Shown one piece after another: positions 1 to 9,565 of a stretch of 42,315 nt of DNA; the stretch's first letter is position 1; each line of letters begins with the position of its first letter. The translations under genes and the position numbers were made by a program. This DNA is from Alphaproteobacteria bacterium (lineage in GTDB: Bacteria > Pseudomonadota > Alphaproteobacteria > Sphingomonadales > Sphingomonadaceae): the NCBI GenBank assembly GCA_006226465.1, contig SBHJ01000198.1, forward strand, positions 1 through 42,315. Direction: 5' to 3'. The notes beneath the pieces were generated by a model, which did not search any database, had not been told where the DNA came from, and was given only the letters and a program-made list of their open reading frames with translations.

Positions 1-1
1 T

Positions 2-94
2 ACTCCGGAAACGATTCTTGCGCGCGCTTTAGAGGAATGCGCGATGGGGGTAAATCGATGCGAGCGTTTCCTACCTCGAAGCTTTGCGGCATAG
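2..94 (+). CDS. possible C-terminal fragment of an upstream CDS (truncated by window edge)
   Basis: Frame 2 is open from the window edge to TAG at 92-94 (TPETILARALEECAMGVNRCERFLPRSFAA*); no domain recognised. Confidence 0.25.
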   Translation, partial: TPETILARALEECAMGVNRCERFLPRSFAA

Positions 95-215
95 CCGGGT
101 CATGGCCACCAACGCGTACCATCTCTACGGGAACTCCCGATGTAACCGTCCAAAGAGGACTGCGAATTGGTGGCTCGGACAGTGTTCCGTGTGTTCCATC
201 CTGTAGGATTTCCCG

Positions 216-1175
216 ATGAGCCAGACCAACCGCATGCCGACCCGCCAGGGTGTACTCGATGCCGCCGAAAAGGTGGCGGCCTTGCTGCCCCCCACCCCGC
301 TCTTGCCGATCAGAATCAATGGAACGCCTTGCTGGATCAAATGCGAAAACCTGCAACCGATAGGCGCGTTCAAGATCAGGGGCGCCTGGCACCGCTTGAC
401 CGCGTTGACCCAGGAAGAACGCAAGAACGGTGTCGTCGCCGTATCTTCGGGCAACCACGCGCAGGGCGTGGCATGGGCTGCGCGCGAACTGGGCGTGGAT
501 GCCAGGGTCGTGATGCCGCATGATGCACCACAAGTAAAACTTGATGCGACGCGCGCGTTCGGTGCCGAAGTGGTCATATATCGTCGCCCCGAAGAGGATC
601 GCGATGGAGTCGCAGCCCAGATCATCGAACAAACCGGTGGCGTCTTGGTCCACGCCTTTGGCGACCCGTGGGTAATCGAGGGCCAGGGCAGCATGGGGAT
701 CGAAATAACTGCGCAATTGGGCTGCGAGCCGAGCCGCATTGCTGCGCCTTGCGGCGGTGGGGGTTTGGTAGCTGGCCTTTCGCTTGCCTGCCCTTCCAGC
801 GCGATTGTACCGGTTGAGCCGGCAGGTTGGGACATGGTGGGGCAATCGCTTGCTGCCGGCGAGATCGTAACAGCCGGCCCCAATCCGCCAAAGACGATAT
901 GCGATGCCTTGCAGCCGCTCGCCACCAAGCAGATCAACCTCGACGTCCTTCAGAGCCGCAGCGATCCGGGTGTGGCGGTAACCGATGACGAGGTGCGCGC
1001 AGCGGTACGCTTTGCCTTTTCGCAGCTGCATCTGGTGGTCGAGCCCGGCGGCGCAGCGGCGCTGGCTGCGGCATTGGCGGGCAAGGTTGCCCTGGATGAG
1101 AGCACCGTGATTGTTCTGTCCGGCGGAAATGTCGACATGCAAGGCTATGCCGGGATCATCTCCGGCAAAAGTTAA
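216..1175 (+). CDS. PLP-dependent threonine/serine dehydratase-like protein
   Basis: 319 aa; KCENLQPIGAFKIRGA PLP-lysine motif, SSGNHAQGVA, CGGGGLVAG phosphate-binding Gly loop. Confidence 0.88.
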   Translation: MSQTNRMPTRQGVLDAAEKVAALLPPTPLLPIRINGTPCWIKCENLQPIGAFKIRGAWHRLTALTQEERKNGVVAVSSGNHAQGVAWAARELGVDARVVMPHDAPQVKLDATRAFGAEVVIYRRPEEDRDGVAAQIIEQTGGVLVHAFGDPWVIEGQGSMGIEITAQLGCEPSRIAAPCGGGGLVAGLSLACPSSAIVPVEPAGWDMVGQSLAAGEIVTAGPNPPKTICDALQPLATKQINLDVLQSRSDPGVAVTDDEVRAAVRFAFSQLHLVVEPGGAAALAAALAGKVALDESTVIVLSGGNVDMQGYAGIISGKS

Positions 1176-1238
1176 GTTGCAATTGACAATCGATTGCGCT
1201 GACCGCAGTCTCGCCGCGCATTAAGGAGGGACAATCTT

Positions 1239-1685
1239 ATGCAAGCTCAAATGCTCGCGCCCGCAGCGGCGCTTATTGCATGGTCGCTGATCATGCTTCT
1301 GTGGACTGCAGGTACACGTTTCCCGGCGATGGCCAAGGCTGGCGTCGATCTGGGCGGAAGGCCCGGCGCACGCGGCCAGGATCTGGAAGGTCGGATACCG
1401 GACAGCGTCAATTGGAAATCGCACAATTACACGCATTTGATGGAGCAGCCGACCATCTTCTATCCATCGGTCATCATCATTGCGATGATGGGCGCCGCCG
1501 CTGGCGACGTTACCGCTGCGTGGATCTATGTTGGGTTGAGGATTGTTCACTCGGTTTGGCAAGCCACCGTGAACAAGGTCCCGGTGCGCTTCATGCTTTT
1601 CATCCTTTCCACCCTCGCAATGGTCTACCTCGCCTATCGGGCTGTCATGTTGACGGCATTTGCAAACCCGGGAGTGGTCGCATGA
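1239..1685 (+). CDS. MAPEG family membrane protein (copy 1)
   Basis: 148 aa, four hydrophobic segments; HNYTHLMEQPTIFY and YVGLRIVHS motifs typical of MAPEG. Confidence 0.8.
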   Translation: MQAQMLAPAAALIAWSLIMLLWTAGTRFPAMAKAGVDLGGRPGARGQDLEGRIPDSVNWKSHNYTHLMEQPTIFYPSVIIIAMMGAAAGDVTAAWIYVGLRIVHSVWQATVNKVPVRFMLFILSTLAMVYLAYRAVMLTAFANPGVVA

Positions 1686-2113
1686 ACGGTACTGAAATAC
1701 TTCAATCGGTCGTCGCCCTGGCGGCATGGACAATGGTGATGTGGTTGTGGATGTACGCCACGCGCCTGCCCGCGATGGGCAAGGTGCCCGACCTTGACAC
1801 GAAGAACCTGGTCGGCGGGACAGGCAAGGATCTGGACAACATCCTGCCGGCGAAAGTCCAGTGGATCGCCCACAATTACAACCATTTGCATGAAGCGCCG
1901 ACAGTGTTTTATGCGGTAGCGCTGGTCCTTGCTGTCACTGGACAGGGAGGCGGCCTGAACGCGACCTTGGGGTGGGCCTATGTCGGCCTGCGCGTGCTGC
2001 ATTCATTGGTGCAGGTGACGTCCAACCGGATCATGGTGCGCTTCAGCGTCTTTGTGCTGTCGAGCCTGGTTCTCATCGCGCTGGTCGTTCACGCCGCTAT
2101 CGCAGTATTCTAA
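1682..2113 (+). CDS. MAPEG family membrane protein (copy 2)
   Basis: ATG at 1682 overlaps the stop of copy 1 (ATGA). HNYNHLHEAPTVFYA and YVGLRVLHS motifs; clear paralogue of copy 1. Confidence 0.8.
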   Translation: MNGTEILQSVVALAAWTMVMWLWMYATRLPAMGKVPDLDTKNLVGGTGKDLDNILPAKVQWIAHNYNHLHEAPTVFYAVALVLAVTGQGGGLNATLGWAYVGLRVLHSLVQVTSNRIMVRFSVFVLSSLVLIALVVHAAIAVF

Positions 2114-2159
2114 CGTCAGTCTTGACGGGGTGGCTCCGGCCCGCGCCGGAGCCGACCTC

Positions 2160-3104
2160 TCAATCTTCGCGGGATGCCAAAAACCGCTCGGCATCGAGCG
2201 CGGCCATGCAGCCCATGCCGGCAGCGGTCACTGCTTGGCGATAGGTGTGATCGGTGACATCACCCGCGGCAAAGACGCCGGGTATTTCGGTCTTGGGTGA
2301 CCCAGGCTCGGTCAGCAGATATCCACCGCCGTCCAATGGGAGCTTGCCTTTGAACAGCTCGGTCGCCGGAGCATGGCCGATCGCGACGAATGCGCCATCG
2401 ACTTCGAGCATCGAAGCCTCGCCCGACACGGTATCCCTGAGCACGATGTGACCGAGCGTACCATCCTCACCAGCGACGAAGCTCTCGACCGTCTTATTCC
2501 ACAGCGTCGAGATCTTCGGGTTCTTGAACAGGCGATCCTGCAGGATCTTCTCGGACCTCAGTTCGTCACGACGATGGATCAGAGTCACATCGTCGGAATG
2601 GTTGGTGAGATAGAGCGCCTCCTCCACCGCGGTATTGCCACCGCCGATCACCGCCACCTTCTTGCCCCTGTAAAAGAAGCCGTCGCAGGTCGCGCAGGCT
2701 GATACGCCCTTTCCGCCCAGCTCCTGCTCTCCTGGCACCCCGAGCCATTTGGCCTGCGCACCGGTCGCGATCACCAACGTGTCGCCGATATACTCGTCGC
2801 CGCTGTCGCCGATCGCACGAAATGGCGGGCCGCTTTCGAGATCAACCTTGACGATCGTGTCCCACATCATTCGCGTGCCGACATGCTCGGCCTGGGCCTG
2901 CATCTGTTCCATCAGCCACGGCCCCTGAATCACATCGGCAAAGCCCGGATAATTCTCGACATCGGTGGTGATGGTCAGCTGGCCACCTGGCTGAATGCCC
3001 TGCACCACGATTGGCTCAAGCATCGCGCGCGCGCCATAGATCGCGGCGCTGTATCCGGCCGGGCCGGAACCGATGATGAGCATTTTGGTGCGATGGGTGG
3101 CCAT
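2160..3104 (-). CDS. trxB: thioredoxin reductase (NADPH)
   Basis: 314 aa; GSGPAGYSAAIYGARA FAD motif, CATCDG redox motif, GGGNTAVEEALYL NADPH motif. Confidence 0.95.
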   Translation of the reverse strand: MATHRTKMLIIGSGPAGYSAAIYGARAMLEPIVVQGIQPGGQLTITTDVENYPGFADVIQGPWLMEQMQAQAEHVGTRMMWDTIVKVDLESGPPFRAIGDSGDEYIGDTLVIATGAQAKWLGVPGEQELGGKGVSACATCDGFFYRGKKVAVIGGGNTAVEEALYLTNHSDDVTLIHRRDELRSEKILQDRLFKNPKISTLWNKTVESFVAGEDGTLGHIVLRDTVSGEASMLEVDGAFVAIGHAPATELFKGKLPLDGGGYLLTEPGSPKTEIPGVFAAGDVTDHTYRQAVTAAGMGCMAALDAERFLASRED

Positions 3105-3169
3105 TGAATTCGAACCTTATGGAGGTAGTGCTTGATGGTGGGCCTATATGGGAAGGCGCGCCGCGATTG

Positions 3170-3946
3170 TCACGCCACCAGCTTGCTGTGCAGCCTTTTC
3201 CGCATCGCTTCATCCACACCTAATGTCCGGGAGATAAAGTGATCGACCGAGCCGTGCTGCTGGTTGATCGCGGCACGATAGGTGTCGAGATATTCGGGCC
3301 GAACATCCATCAGATTACTTATCGCGTCCGGGTCCATCGGTCCGTAGATTGCCTCCATGCGCGGCACAGACTGCCGGATCAATATTTCGCGCCCCGGGGC
3401 GCGATTGGTGAGCAGATATTCGCCCATGATGTCGTCCTCATGGGCGCCAAGGACATGTAGCAGCAGTGCGGCCGCAATGCCGGTGCGATCCTTGCCCGCG
3501 AAACAATGAACCAAGCTGGCCCCTTCTCGCTCGTCGAGAGCCCGGAAATAGCGCCCGAACATGTCGATCATCGCCGGATTGTTAGGCATGCGGGTGTAGA
3601 CCGCCTTCATCCGGTCGAATGCCATCTGCGGGGTCATCCCGCTGGCACCCGCCGCTTCGTGCGGAGGTGAACTTGTCGTTTCACCTTCGTAGAAGATGAC
3701 ATGAGCCGAGAAATCGGGCGCCCGACGGCAGGGGAAATTGCTGCGCTCACTCTCGCCGCGCAAATCGATCACCGTGCGAATATCGAGTTCGTCCAACCTG
3801 GCAAGGTCCGCGTCGCTCGCTTCCATGTGTTGGCCGGAGCGATAGAGCAGGCCGTGCCTGACTCTCCCGCCGTCAGCGACTGAGTAACCGCCATAGTCCC
3901 GGAAATTGTGGATGCCCGACATCGGCTGGAAGCGTTCGCGAATCAT
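3170..3946 (-). CDS. tyrosine-protein phosphatase (DSP/PTP-like)
   Basis: 258 aa; IHNFRDYGGY N-terminus and active-site HCFAGKDRTGIAAALLL. Confidence 0.88.
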   Translation of the reverse strand: MIRERFQPMSGIHNFRDYGGYSVADGGRVRHGLLYRSGQHMEASDADLARLDELDIRTVIDLRGESERSNFPCRRAPDFSAHVIFYEGETTSSPPHEAAGASGMTPQMAFDRMKAVYTRMPNNPAMIDMFGRYFRALDEREGASLVHCFAGKDRTGIAAALLLHVLGAHEDDIMGEYLLTNRAPGREILIRQSVPRMEAIYGPMDPDAISNLMDVRPEYLDTYRAAINQQHGSVDHFISRTLGVDEAMRKRLHSKLVA

Positions 3947-3994
3947 CGCATGACCGTGGCAGCGGAATGCCGTGTCCGCAACAATTGGTCGGCG

Positions 3995-4939
3995 CTACGA
4001 TTTCGGGTCGGTTCGGCGTGTGAGTTCATCCCACAAGCTTTCGCTGCCCCAGGCAATCGCTTGGCCACCTATCCGCGCGCTCCAATAGGCATCGTTTCCG
4101 CCCTCGCTGCGCCAACCCATCATTCGTCGGGTTAGTTCGTTGAGCGGATATTCCTGCGTGAATCCTATTGCGCCATGGACCTGGTGCGCCAATGCGCATC
4201 CCGTCTTGATCGCAGTGTTGGTCCGAAGTTTTGCCGCCGCGATTTCAAAATCGGCATCGCCCCGATCGAGCGCTTCGGCAACGCCGGTCGCAGCGCAATT
4301 GACCGCAGCAGCTTCGCTCGCCAGCAGGGCAATGCTGTGCTGCACGGCCTGGAACTGCGAAAGGGTTCGCCCAAACTGCACGCGCTGGCTGCAATAATCG
4401 ACCGCAAGAGCCAGCGCCGCATCCAGCGCGCCGGCAGTCTGGCACACCCGAAGGAAGGCAACCAGGCCGAGAAGATTGGCCTCGATATCCAAGGATTCTG
4501 CGGAGTCCATTTCGAACGTAATCACATCGCGCGGTTCCCCGACCGGGCTTGCACCTTCGGTCACCGTGCCGCGTGCCAGGAATGTCCTTCCCTCTGCCGG
4601 AACCAGAACCCTGTCCGCATGCCTTCCCCACGGCACCGGCGAGTTCAATCCACTGGCCAGGGCGGTGAAGCCCTCGCCGCCAAGGCCACCTTCGTTCAGC
4701 AGCCATTGCGTCAGCACGTGTTCGCCGAGTGGCGCCGCCAAGGCATGGAAGCCGGCGAGCCGCATCACCGCGGCCAGATCCCCAAAATCACCGCCAAACC
4801 CGCCCTCGGTTTCGGGGAGCAAGAGCAAACCGAAACCCGCTTCCTCCAAACGGGGCCAGATCGCATCGAAGCCTTGCCCGCGAAGTTCGGCGAACAACCC
4901 GTCAGCCATCTCCGTCAGTTGTGTGCGGCTTTCGCTCAT
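3995..4939 (-). CDS. acyl-CoA dehydrogenase family protein (short)
   Basis: 314 aa; YCSQRVQFGRTLSQFQAVQHSIA and HQVHGAIGFTQEYPL C-terminal ACAD motifs. Confidence 0.88.
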   Translation of the reverse strand: MSESRTQLTEMADGLFAELRGQGFDAIWPRLEEAGFGLLLLPETEGGFGGDFGDLAAVMRLAGFHALAAPLGEHVLTQWLLNEGGLGGEGFTALASGLNSPVPWGRHADRVLVPAEGRTFLARGTVTEGASPVGEPRDVITFEMDSAESLDIEANLLGLVAFLRVCQTAGALDAALALAVDYCSQRVQFGRTLSQFQAVQHSIALLASEAAAVNCAATGVAEALDRGDADFEIAAAKLRTNTAIKTGCALAHQVHGAIGFTQEYPLNELTRRMMGWRSEGGNDAYWSARIGGQAIAWGSESLWDELTRRTDPKS

Positions 4940-6111
4940 CGCAAGCCCAACCCCCGGGCAATAATCCCGCGCAAAACTTCACGTGTACCGCCACGCAATG
5001 AAAAACTGGGTGCGGCTTGCAGCAGCACTGCCATCATCCGCGCCAAAGTGCTGCTGTCGGCCAGATCGGCATCGACCACGGCCTGCACCGCAACAGGCAA
5101 ATCCTGTTCAAACGAACAACCCAGGTCCTTGACGATGGAGGCCTCGACCATCGGGTCTTGCCCTGCGGCAAGCTTGGCCGCGACCGACATCGACATATGC
5201 CGCAGAGTCCACATATCGGAAACCAGCTTTCCGATTGTCGTAACCAGGAGCGGGTCCGCGTCGGGACCGACGCTGTCGATCAATTCAGCCAGCAAGGCGT
5301 GGCTGGACAAATAGCGCTCTGGCCCCGAACGTTCGAGTGCAAGTTCGGATGTGGCCTGCTTCCACCCTTCCCCTTCGGTGCCGATCAGTGCGCCATGCGG
5401 TACCAGCACATCCTCGAAGAACACCTCGTTGAAATGGTGTCCGCCAAACATATCCACGATAGGGCGGATCGTAATACCTGGTGTATCAAGGTCGATCAGG
5501 AACTGGCTGAGCCCACGCTGTCGGTCGCTGCCCTGTTCGCTACGTACCAGCGCCAGCATGACATGGCTATGATGCGCACCGGAAGTCCAGATCTTCTGCC
5601 CGTTGATCAGCCAGCCGTTATCGGTCTTCCGCGCTGAAGTTCGCACCGATGCGAGGTCCGAACCAGAATTGGGTTCGCTCAAGCCGATGCAGGAATAGAT
5701 TTCTCCCGCCGCCATCCCTGGCAGATATTTGCGGCGCTGTTCCTCGGTTCCATAGCGCAGGATCAGCGGACCCGTCTGGCGATCCGCGATCCAGTGCGCA
5801 CCAACCGGCGCGCTGGCAGCCAAGAGCTCTTCCAGAACAATATAACGCTCAAGCGGGTTGCGCTCATGCCCACCATACTCTTTGGGCCAAAGCATGCCGA
5901 TATAGCCTGCTCTCCCCAGCTCGCGCGAAAATTGCGGATCGAAGTTCATCCAGCAATTGGCTTTCAAAACCGGATCGCCTTGCGGAAGGTGTTCTGCAAG
6001 AAATGCGCGCAATTCCTGCCTGATCTGCTGCGCATTTTGAGGCGCAATGAACGCGTAATGGGCGAAGGATTGCATATTCTGACTGATGCGCAATTCCGAT
6101 CGCACAGGCAA
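4936..6111 (-). CDS. acyl-CoA dehydrogenase family protein
   Basis: 391 aa; YSCIGLSEPNSGSDLASVRT, WLINGQKIWTSGAHHS motifs; overlaps the downstream ACAD. The true start may be the internal Met at 6075. Confidence 0.9.
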   Translation of the reverse strand: MPVRSELRISQNMQSFAHYAFIAPQNAQQIRQELRAFLAEHLPQGDPVLKANCWMNFDPQFSRELGRAGYIGMLWPKEYGGHERNPLERYIVLEELLAASAPVGAHWIADRQTGPLILRYGTEEQRRKYLPGMAAGEIYSCIGLSEPNSGSDLASVRTSARKTDNGWLINGQKIWTSGAHHSHVMLALVRSEQGSDRQRGLSQFLIDLDTPGITIRPIVDMFGGHHFNEVFFEDVLVPHGALIGTEGEGWKQATSELALERSGPERYLSSHALLAELIDSVGPDADPLLVTTIGKLVSDMWTLRHMSMSVAAKLAAGQDPMVEASIVKDLGCSFEQDLPVAVQAVVDADLADSSTLARMMAVLLQAAPSFSLRGGTREVLRGIIARGLGLR

Positions 6112-6147
6112 GCTTTGATGGAGGTTTCATAATCCACCTTGCATTCG

Positions 6148-6161
6148 TTCGTTCGAACGAA
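6148..6161. promoter_or_regulatory. perfect palindrome TTCGTTCGAACGAA, candidate TetR operator
   Basis: 14-bp perfect palindrome in the 6112-6191 divergent intergenic region between an ACAD operon and a TetR regulator. Confidence 0.55.
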
Positions 6162-6191
6162 TAATGACTTGAGTGAGACTGAGTTGTCCTG

Positions 6192-6848
6192 ATGACAAAA
6201 CCCGAACCGAACCTCGCAGCTGAGATCGATCCAGTACGAAAGCGCATCCTCGATGCCGCTGTCGTCCAGTTTTCGGATCGCGGATATGAAGGGGCGAGCA
6301 CTCGCGCCATTGCCCAGGTCGCGGGGGCGGCCATGTCGTCGATTACCTATCAGTTCGGCGGCAAGCACGGGCTGTACCTCGCCACTGCCGACCATATCGG
6401 TGACCAGATTGCAGGCTTCATGCACCCGCGTCTCGACGCCGCGCGCACCGCCGTGCGCAACGGTACCTTACCACATGTAGAGGCAGTCCTGATGATCCTG
6501 GGCGGTATGGCCGAAATGATGCTTGATGACCGCTCCCAGAAATGGGCTGGCTTCATCGTGCGCGAACAGCAAGAGCCGGGAGAAGCCTTTGATCGCCTCT
6601 ATGAGCAGGTCATGGAGCCAATGGCTGAGCTGATGATCGAGTTGATCGGCGTGGCACGTCCCGACCTGTCAGGGAAGCGACTGCGGGCAATCGCGATGAG
6701 CCTTGTTGGGCAGGTAATCGCGCTGCGGGCAGCCCGCGCCGCCATGCTGCGAATCCTGGATATCGAGAAATTGGATGCTGCCGAACGAAATTTGTTGCGC
6801 GAGGCGCTGCAAGCCAATGTCCGTGCAGTGCTGGAAATGAAAGGCTGA
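6192..6848 (+). CDS. TetR/AcrR family transcriptional regulator (CecR/YbiH-like)
   Basis: 218 aa; RKRILDAAVVQFSDRGYEGASTRAIAQVAGAAMSSITYQFGGKHGLY HTH; located just upstream of a YbhGFSR-type operon. Confidence 0.88.
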   Translation: MTKPEPNLAAEIDPVRKRILDAAVVQFSDRGYEGASTRAIAQVAGAAMSSITYQFGGKHGLYLATADHIGDQIAGFMHPRLDAARTAVRNGTLPHVEAVLMILGGMAEMMLDDRSQKWAGFIVREQQEPGEAFDRLYEQVMEPMAELMIELIGVARPDLSGKRLRAIAMSLVGQVIALRAARAAMLRILDIEKLDAAERNLLREALQANVRAVLEMKG

Positions 6849-6851
6849 ATT

Positions 6852-7853
6852 ATGGACCGGCGCAAACTGATGCCAATCGCCCTGGTGCTTGTGTTGGCGA
6901 TAGCTGGTGCATGGTATTTCGGCCTGTACGGCGGGCGCGATCAGGGCGAACTCAAGCTTTATGGCAATGTTGATGTCCGCGAAGTCAATCTGGCATTCCG
7001 AACCGGCGGGGAGATTGCGGACATCCCGGTCGAGGAAGGTCAACGGATCAAGAAGGGCCAAGTCCTGGCACGGCTCGACCTCGATCAACTCAACAACAGG
7101 CTGTCCGAAGCCGATGCCCAGATCGACGTGGCGGAGGCCAACCTTTCAAAATTGCGCAACGGCAGCCGCCCACAAGAATTGGCACAAGCACAGGCCCGCA
7201 ACTCTGCCGCGCAGGCCGAATTGGCGCGCGCGCAGGCCGAATATGATCGGCGCAAGGGCCTGGTTGAATCGGGTGCGATCAGCCGTACCTTGTGGGACCA
7301 GACCGCAGCACAGCTGAGCCGCGCCCAGTCTGCCGCCGCCGAAGCCAGCCAGGGCTTGTCGCTGGTCCGCCAGGGCCCGCGTGTAGAGGACATTACGGCT
7401 GCCCGCGCGCAACTCGGATCGGTGCAGGCCATGCGCAACACGATCCGCACCGACATTGGCAATGCCACATTGCTCGCCCCATCGGATGGCGTGATCATGA
7501 CCCGCGCGCAGGAACCCGGCGGCGTGGTCCAGCCGGGACAGACCGTGCTCAGCCTCGCAATCGATCGCCCGATGCGACTGCGCGGATGGATCGGCGAGCC
7601 CGATTTGTGGCGGGTCAGCCCAGGCATGGAAGTTGAGGTTTCCGCTGACGGAAATCCCAGGACTTACAAAGGCACGATCGGGTCGATCAGCCCGCGCGCC
7701 GAATTCACTCCGCGATCGGTCCAGACCGAAAGCCTGCGTGCCGATCTGGTCTATTCGATGCGGATCATCGTGAACGACCCGGACGATGCCTTGCGGCAGG
7801 GGCAGCCAGTAACGATCCGCGTCCCAGGCGCCCGCACCTCTCGCGGGGAGTGA
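6852..7853 (+). CDS. HlyD/YbhG-like periplasmic adaptor protein
   Basis: 333 aa; N-terminal TM, FRTGGEIADIPVEEGQRIKKGQVLARLD lipoyl-like half motif, coiled coil, second half motif. Confidence 0.88.
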   Translation: MDRRKLMPIALVLVLAIAGAWYFGLYGGRDQGELKLYGNVDVREVNLAFRTGGEIADIPVEEGQRIKKGQVLARLDLDQLNNRLSEADAQIDVAEANLSKLRNGSRPQELAQAQARNSAAQAELARAQAEYDRRKGLVESGAISRTLWDQTAAQLSRAQSAAAEASQGLSLVRQGPRVEDITAARAQLGSVQAMRNTIRTDIGNATLLAPSDGVIMTRAQEPGGVVQPGQTVLSLAIDRPMRLRGWIGEPDLWRVSPGMEVEVSADGNPRTYKGTIGSISPRAEFTPRSVQTESLRADLVYSMRIIVNDPDDALRQGQPVTIRVPGARTSRGE

Positions 7854-9565
7854 CGACATTGCTCGAGCCGGTTGCGATTGCCAAAGGTGTGGTCAAGCGC
7901 TTCGATGCGCTGATCGCGCTCGACGGCGTGGATATTGCGATCACGCCCGGCGAGATCACCGGTCTGGTCGGTCCCGATGCAGCGGGCAAGACCACACTGA
8001 TCCGCATACTTGCAGGCCTCATGTCCGCCGATGAAGGCGAACTCAGCGTGTTGGACGGCGCGCCAGGAACCAGCCTGGAGCAACTCGGTTACATGCCACA
8101 ACGCTTCGGCCTCTACGAGGATCTTTCGGTCATTCAGAACCTTGAGCTCTACGCAGAACTGCGGGGGCTTTCGACGGAAGAAAAGCCTGAAACCTATGGG
8201 CGATTGCTCGACTTCACCGATCTCGCGCGCTTCCAGGATCGCCCGGCAGGCAAGCTTTCCGGCGGGATGAAGCAAAAGCTCGGGCTCGCCTGCGCGCTGG
8301 TGAAGACACCGCGCCTGTTGCTGCTCGACGAACCCGGCGTGGGCGTCGATCCGATCAGCCGCCGGGAATTGTGGGCCATGGTCAAGGCCCTGACCGCAGA
8401 GGGGATCGGCGTGTTGTGGTCCACTGCCTATCTCGACGAAGCTGAAAAGTGCGATTCGGTGACCATGCTCAACGATGGCCGGCTGATCTATGCCGGCGAC
8501 CCAAGCGGTTTGACCGACCGAATGAAAGGGCGGGTATTCAGCGCCGGTAGCGGCACGCTGGACCGTCGGCAATTGTTGGCCCAATTGCTTGACGAAAGCG
8601 AAGTGCTCGATGGGACAATCCAAGGCAGCTCGATCCGCCTTCTGACCAGAAACGAGCACCCTTCACTGCCGGGAATTCACCTCAATTCATTGGCTCCACG
8701 GCTAGAGGACGGCTTTATGGAGGTGCTGGGCGGCGGCCCAGGCGGTACAAGCGCCCTGGCTGATGCATACACCCGGTTCGATCGTACCGATGCACCGGCC
8801 ATCGAGGCCCGTGCACTGACCAAGAAATATGGCAATTTCACTGCCGCCAACCAGATCAGCTTCACAGCCCGGCCCGGTCAGATCTTCGGCCTGCTCGGCC
8901 CTAACGGCGCGGGCAAAAGCACCGCGTTCAAAATGCTGTGCGGGCTCGCAACCCCAACTTCGGGCACCTGCTCTGTAGCCGGGCATAGCCTCAAACACAC
9001 CGGGCCTGCGGCACGTCAATCGCTCGGCTATATGGCGCAGAAATTCTCGCTTTATGGCGATCTTTCGGTCGAGCAGAACCTCAATTTCTTTGCCGGTGCC
9101 TATGGCCTGAAGAAAGCGGCAGCGCGCAATGCAATCGACAAGGTAGTCGAGATTTTCGAGCTTGACAGCCGTATGCGCACCAACGCCGGTGTATTGCCAC
9201 TGGGATATAAGCAACGCCTCGCCCTCGCCTGCGCGGTGATGCACGAACCGCCGGTTCTGTTTCTCGACGAACCGACTTCGGGCGTTGATCCGGTGATGCG
9301 GCGCGAATTCTGGGTCCACATCAACGGTCTTGTCTCGCGCGGCGTATGCGTGCTCGTCACCACTCACTTCATGGAGGAGGCCGAGTACTGCGATGATATC
9401 TTGCTGATCTATCGCTCCGAACAGATCGCAATGGGCTCACCCGATGAACTGAAGGCTGAAGCAGGCCGCATCGCTGGTCTTGGCGATCCGACGATGGAAG
9501 ACGCATTTATTGCGCTGATCGAGGCATCCAATATCGACACCAAGAACCCGAGGAAAGCGGCATGA
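7850..9565 (+). CDS. ABC transporter ATP-binding protein with two NBDs (YbhF-like)
   Basis: 571 aa; GTG start; two Walker A motifs (GPDAAGKTT, GPNGAGKST), LSGGMKQKLGLA, two LLLDEP/LFLDEPTSGVDP Walker B motifs. Confidence 0.93.
   Translation: MTTLLEPVAIAKGVVKRFDALIALDGVDIAITPGEITGLVGPDAAGKTTLIRILAGLMSADEGELSVLDGAPGTSLEQLGYMPQRFGLYEDLSVIQNLELYAELRGLSTEEKPETYGRLLDFTDLARFQDRPAGKLSGGMKQKLGLACALVKTPRLLLLDEPGVGVDPISRRELWAMVKALTAEGIGVLWSTAYLDEAEKCDSVTMLNDGRLIYAGDPSGLTDRMKGRVFSAGSGTLDRRQLLAQLLDESEVLDGTIQGSSIRLLTRNEHPSLPGIHLNSLAPRLEDGFMEVLGGGPGGTSALADAYTRFDRTDAPAIEARALTKKYGNFTAANQISFTARPGQIFGLLGPNGAGKSTAFKMLCGLATPTSGTCSVAGHSLKHTGPAARQSLGYMAQKFSLYGDLSVEQNLNFFAGAYGLKKAAARNAIDKVVEIFELDSRMRTNAGVLPLGYKQRLALACAVMHEPPVLFLDEPTSGVDPVMRREFWVHINGLVSRGVCVLVTTHFMEEAEYCDDILLIYRSEQIAMGSPDELKAEAGRIAGLGDPTMEDAFIALIEASNIDTKNPRKAA

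Noticed and set aside
4175-5314. 379-aa plus-strand ORF
   Set aside because: Antisense to the two acyl-CoA dehydrogenase genes; no domain signal.
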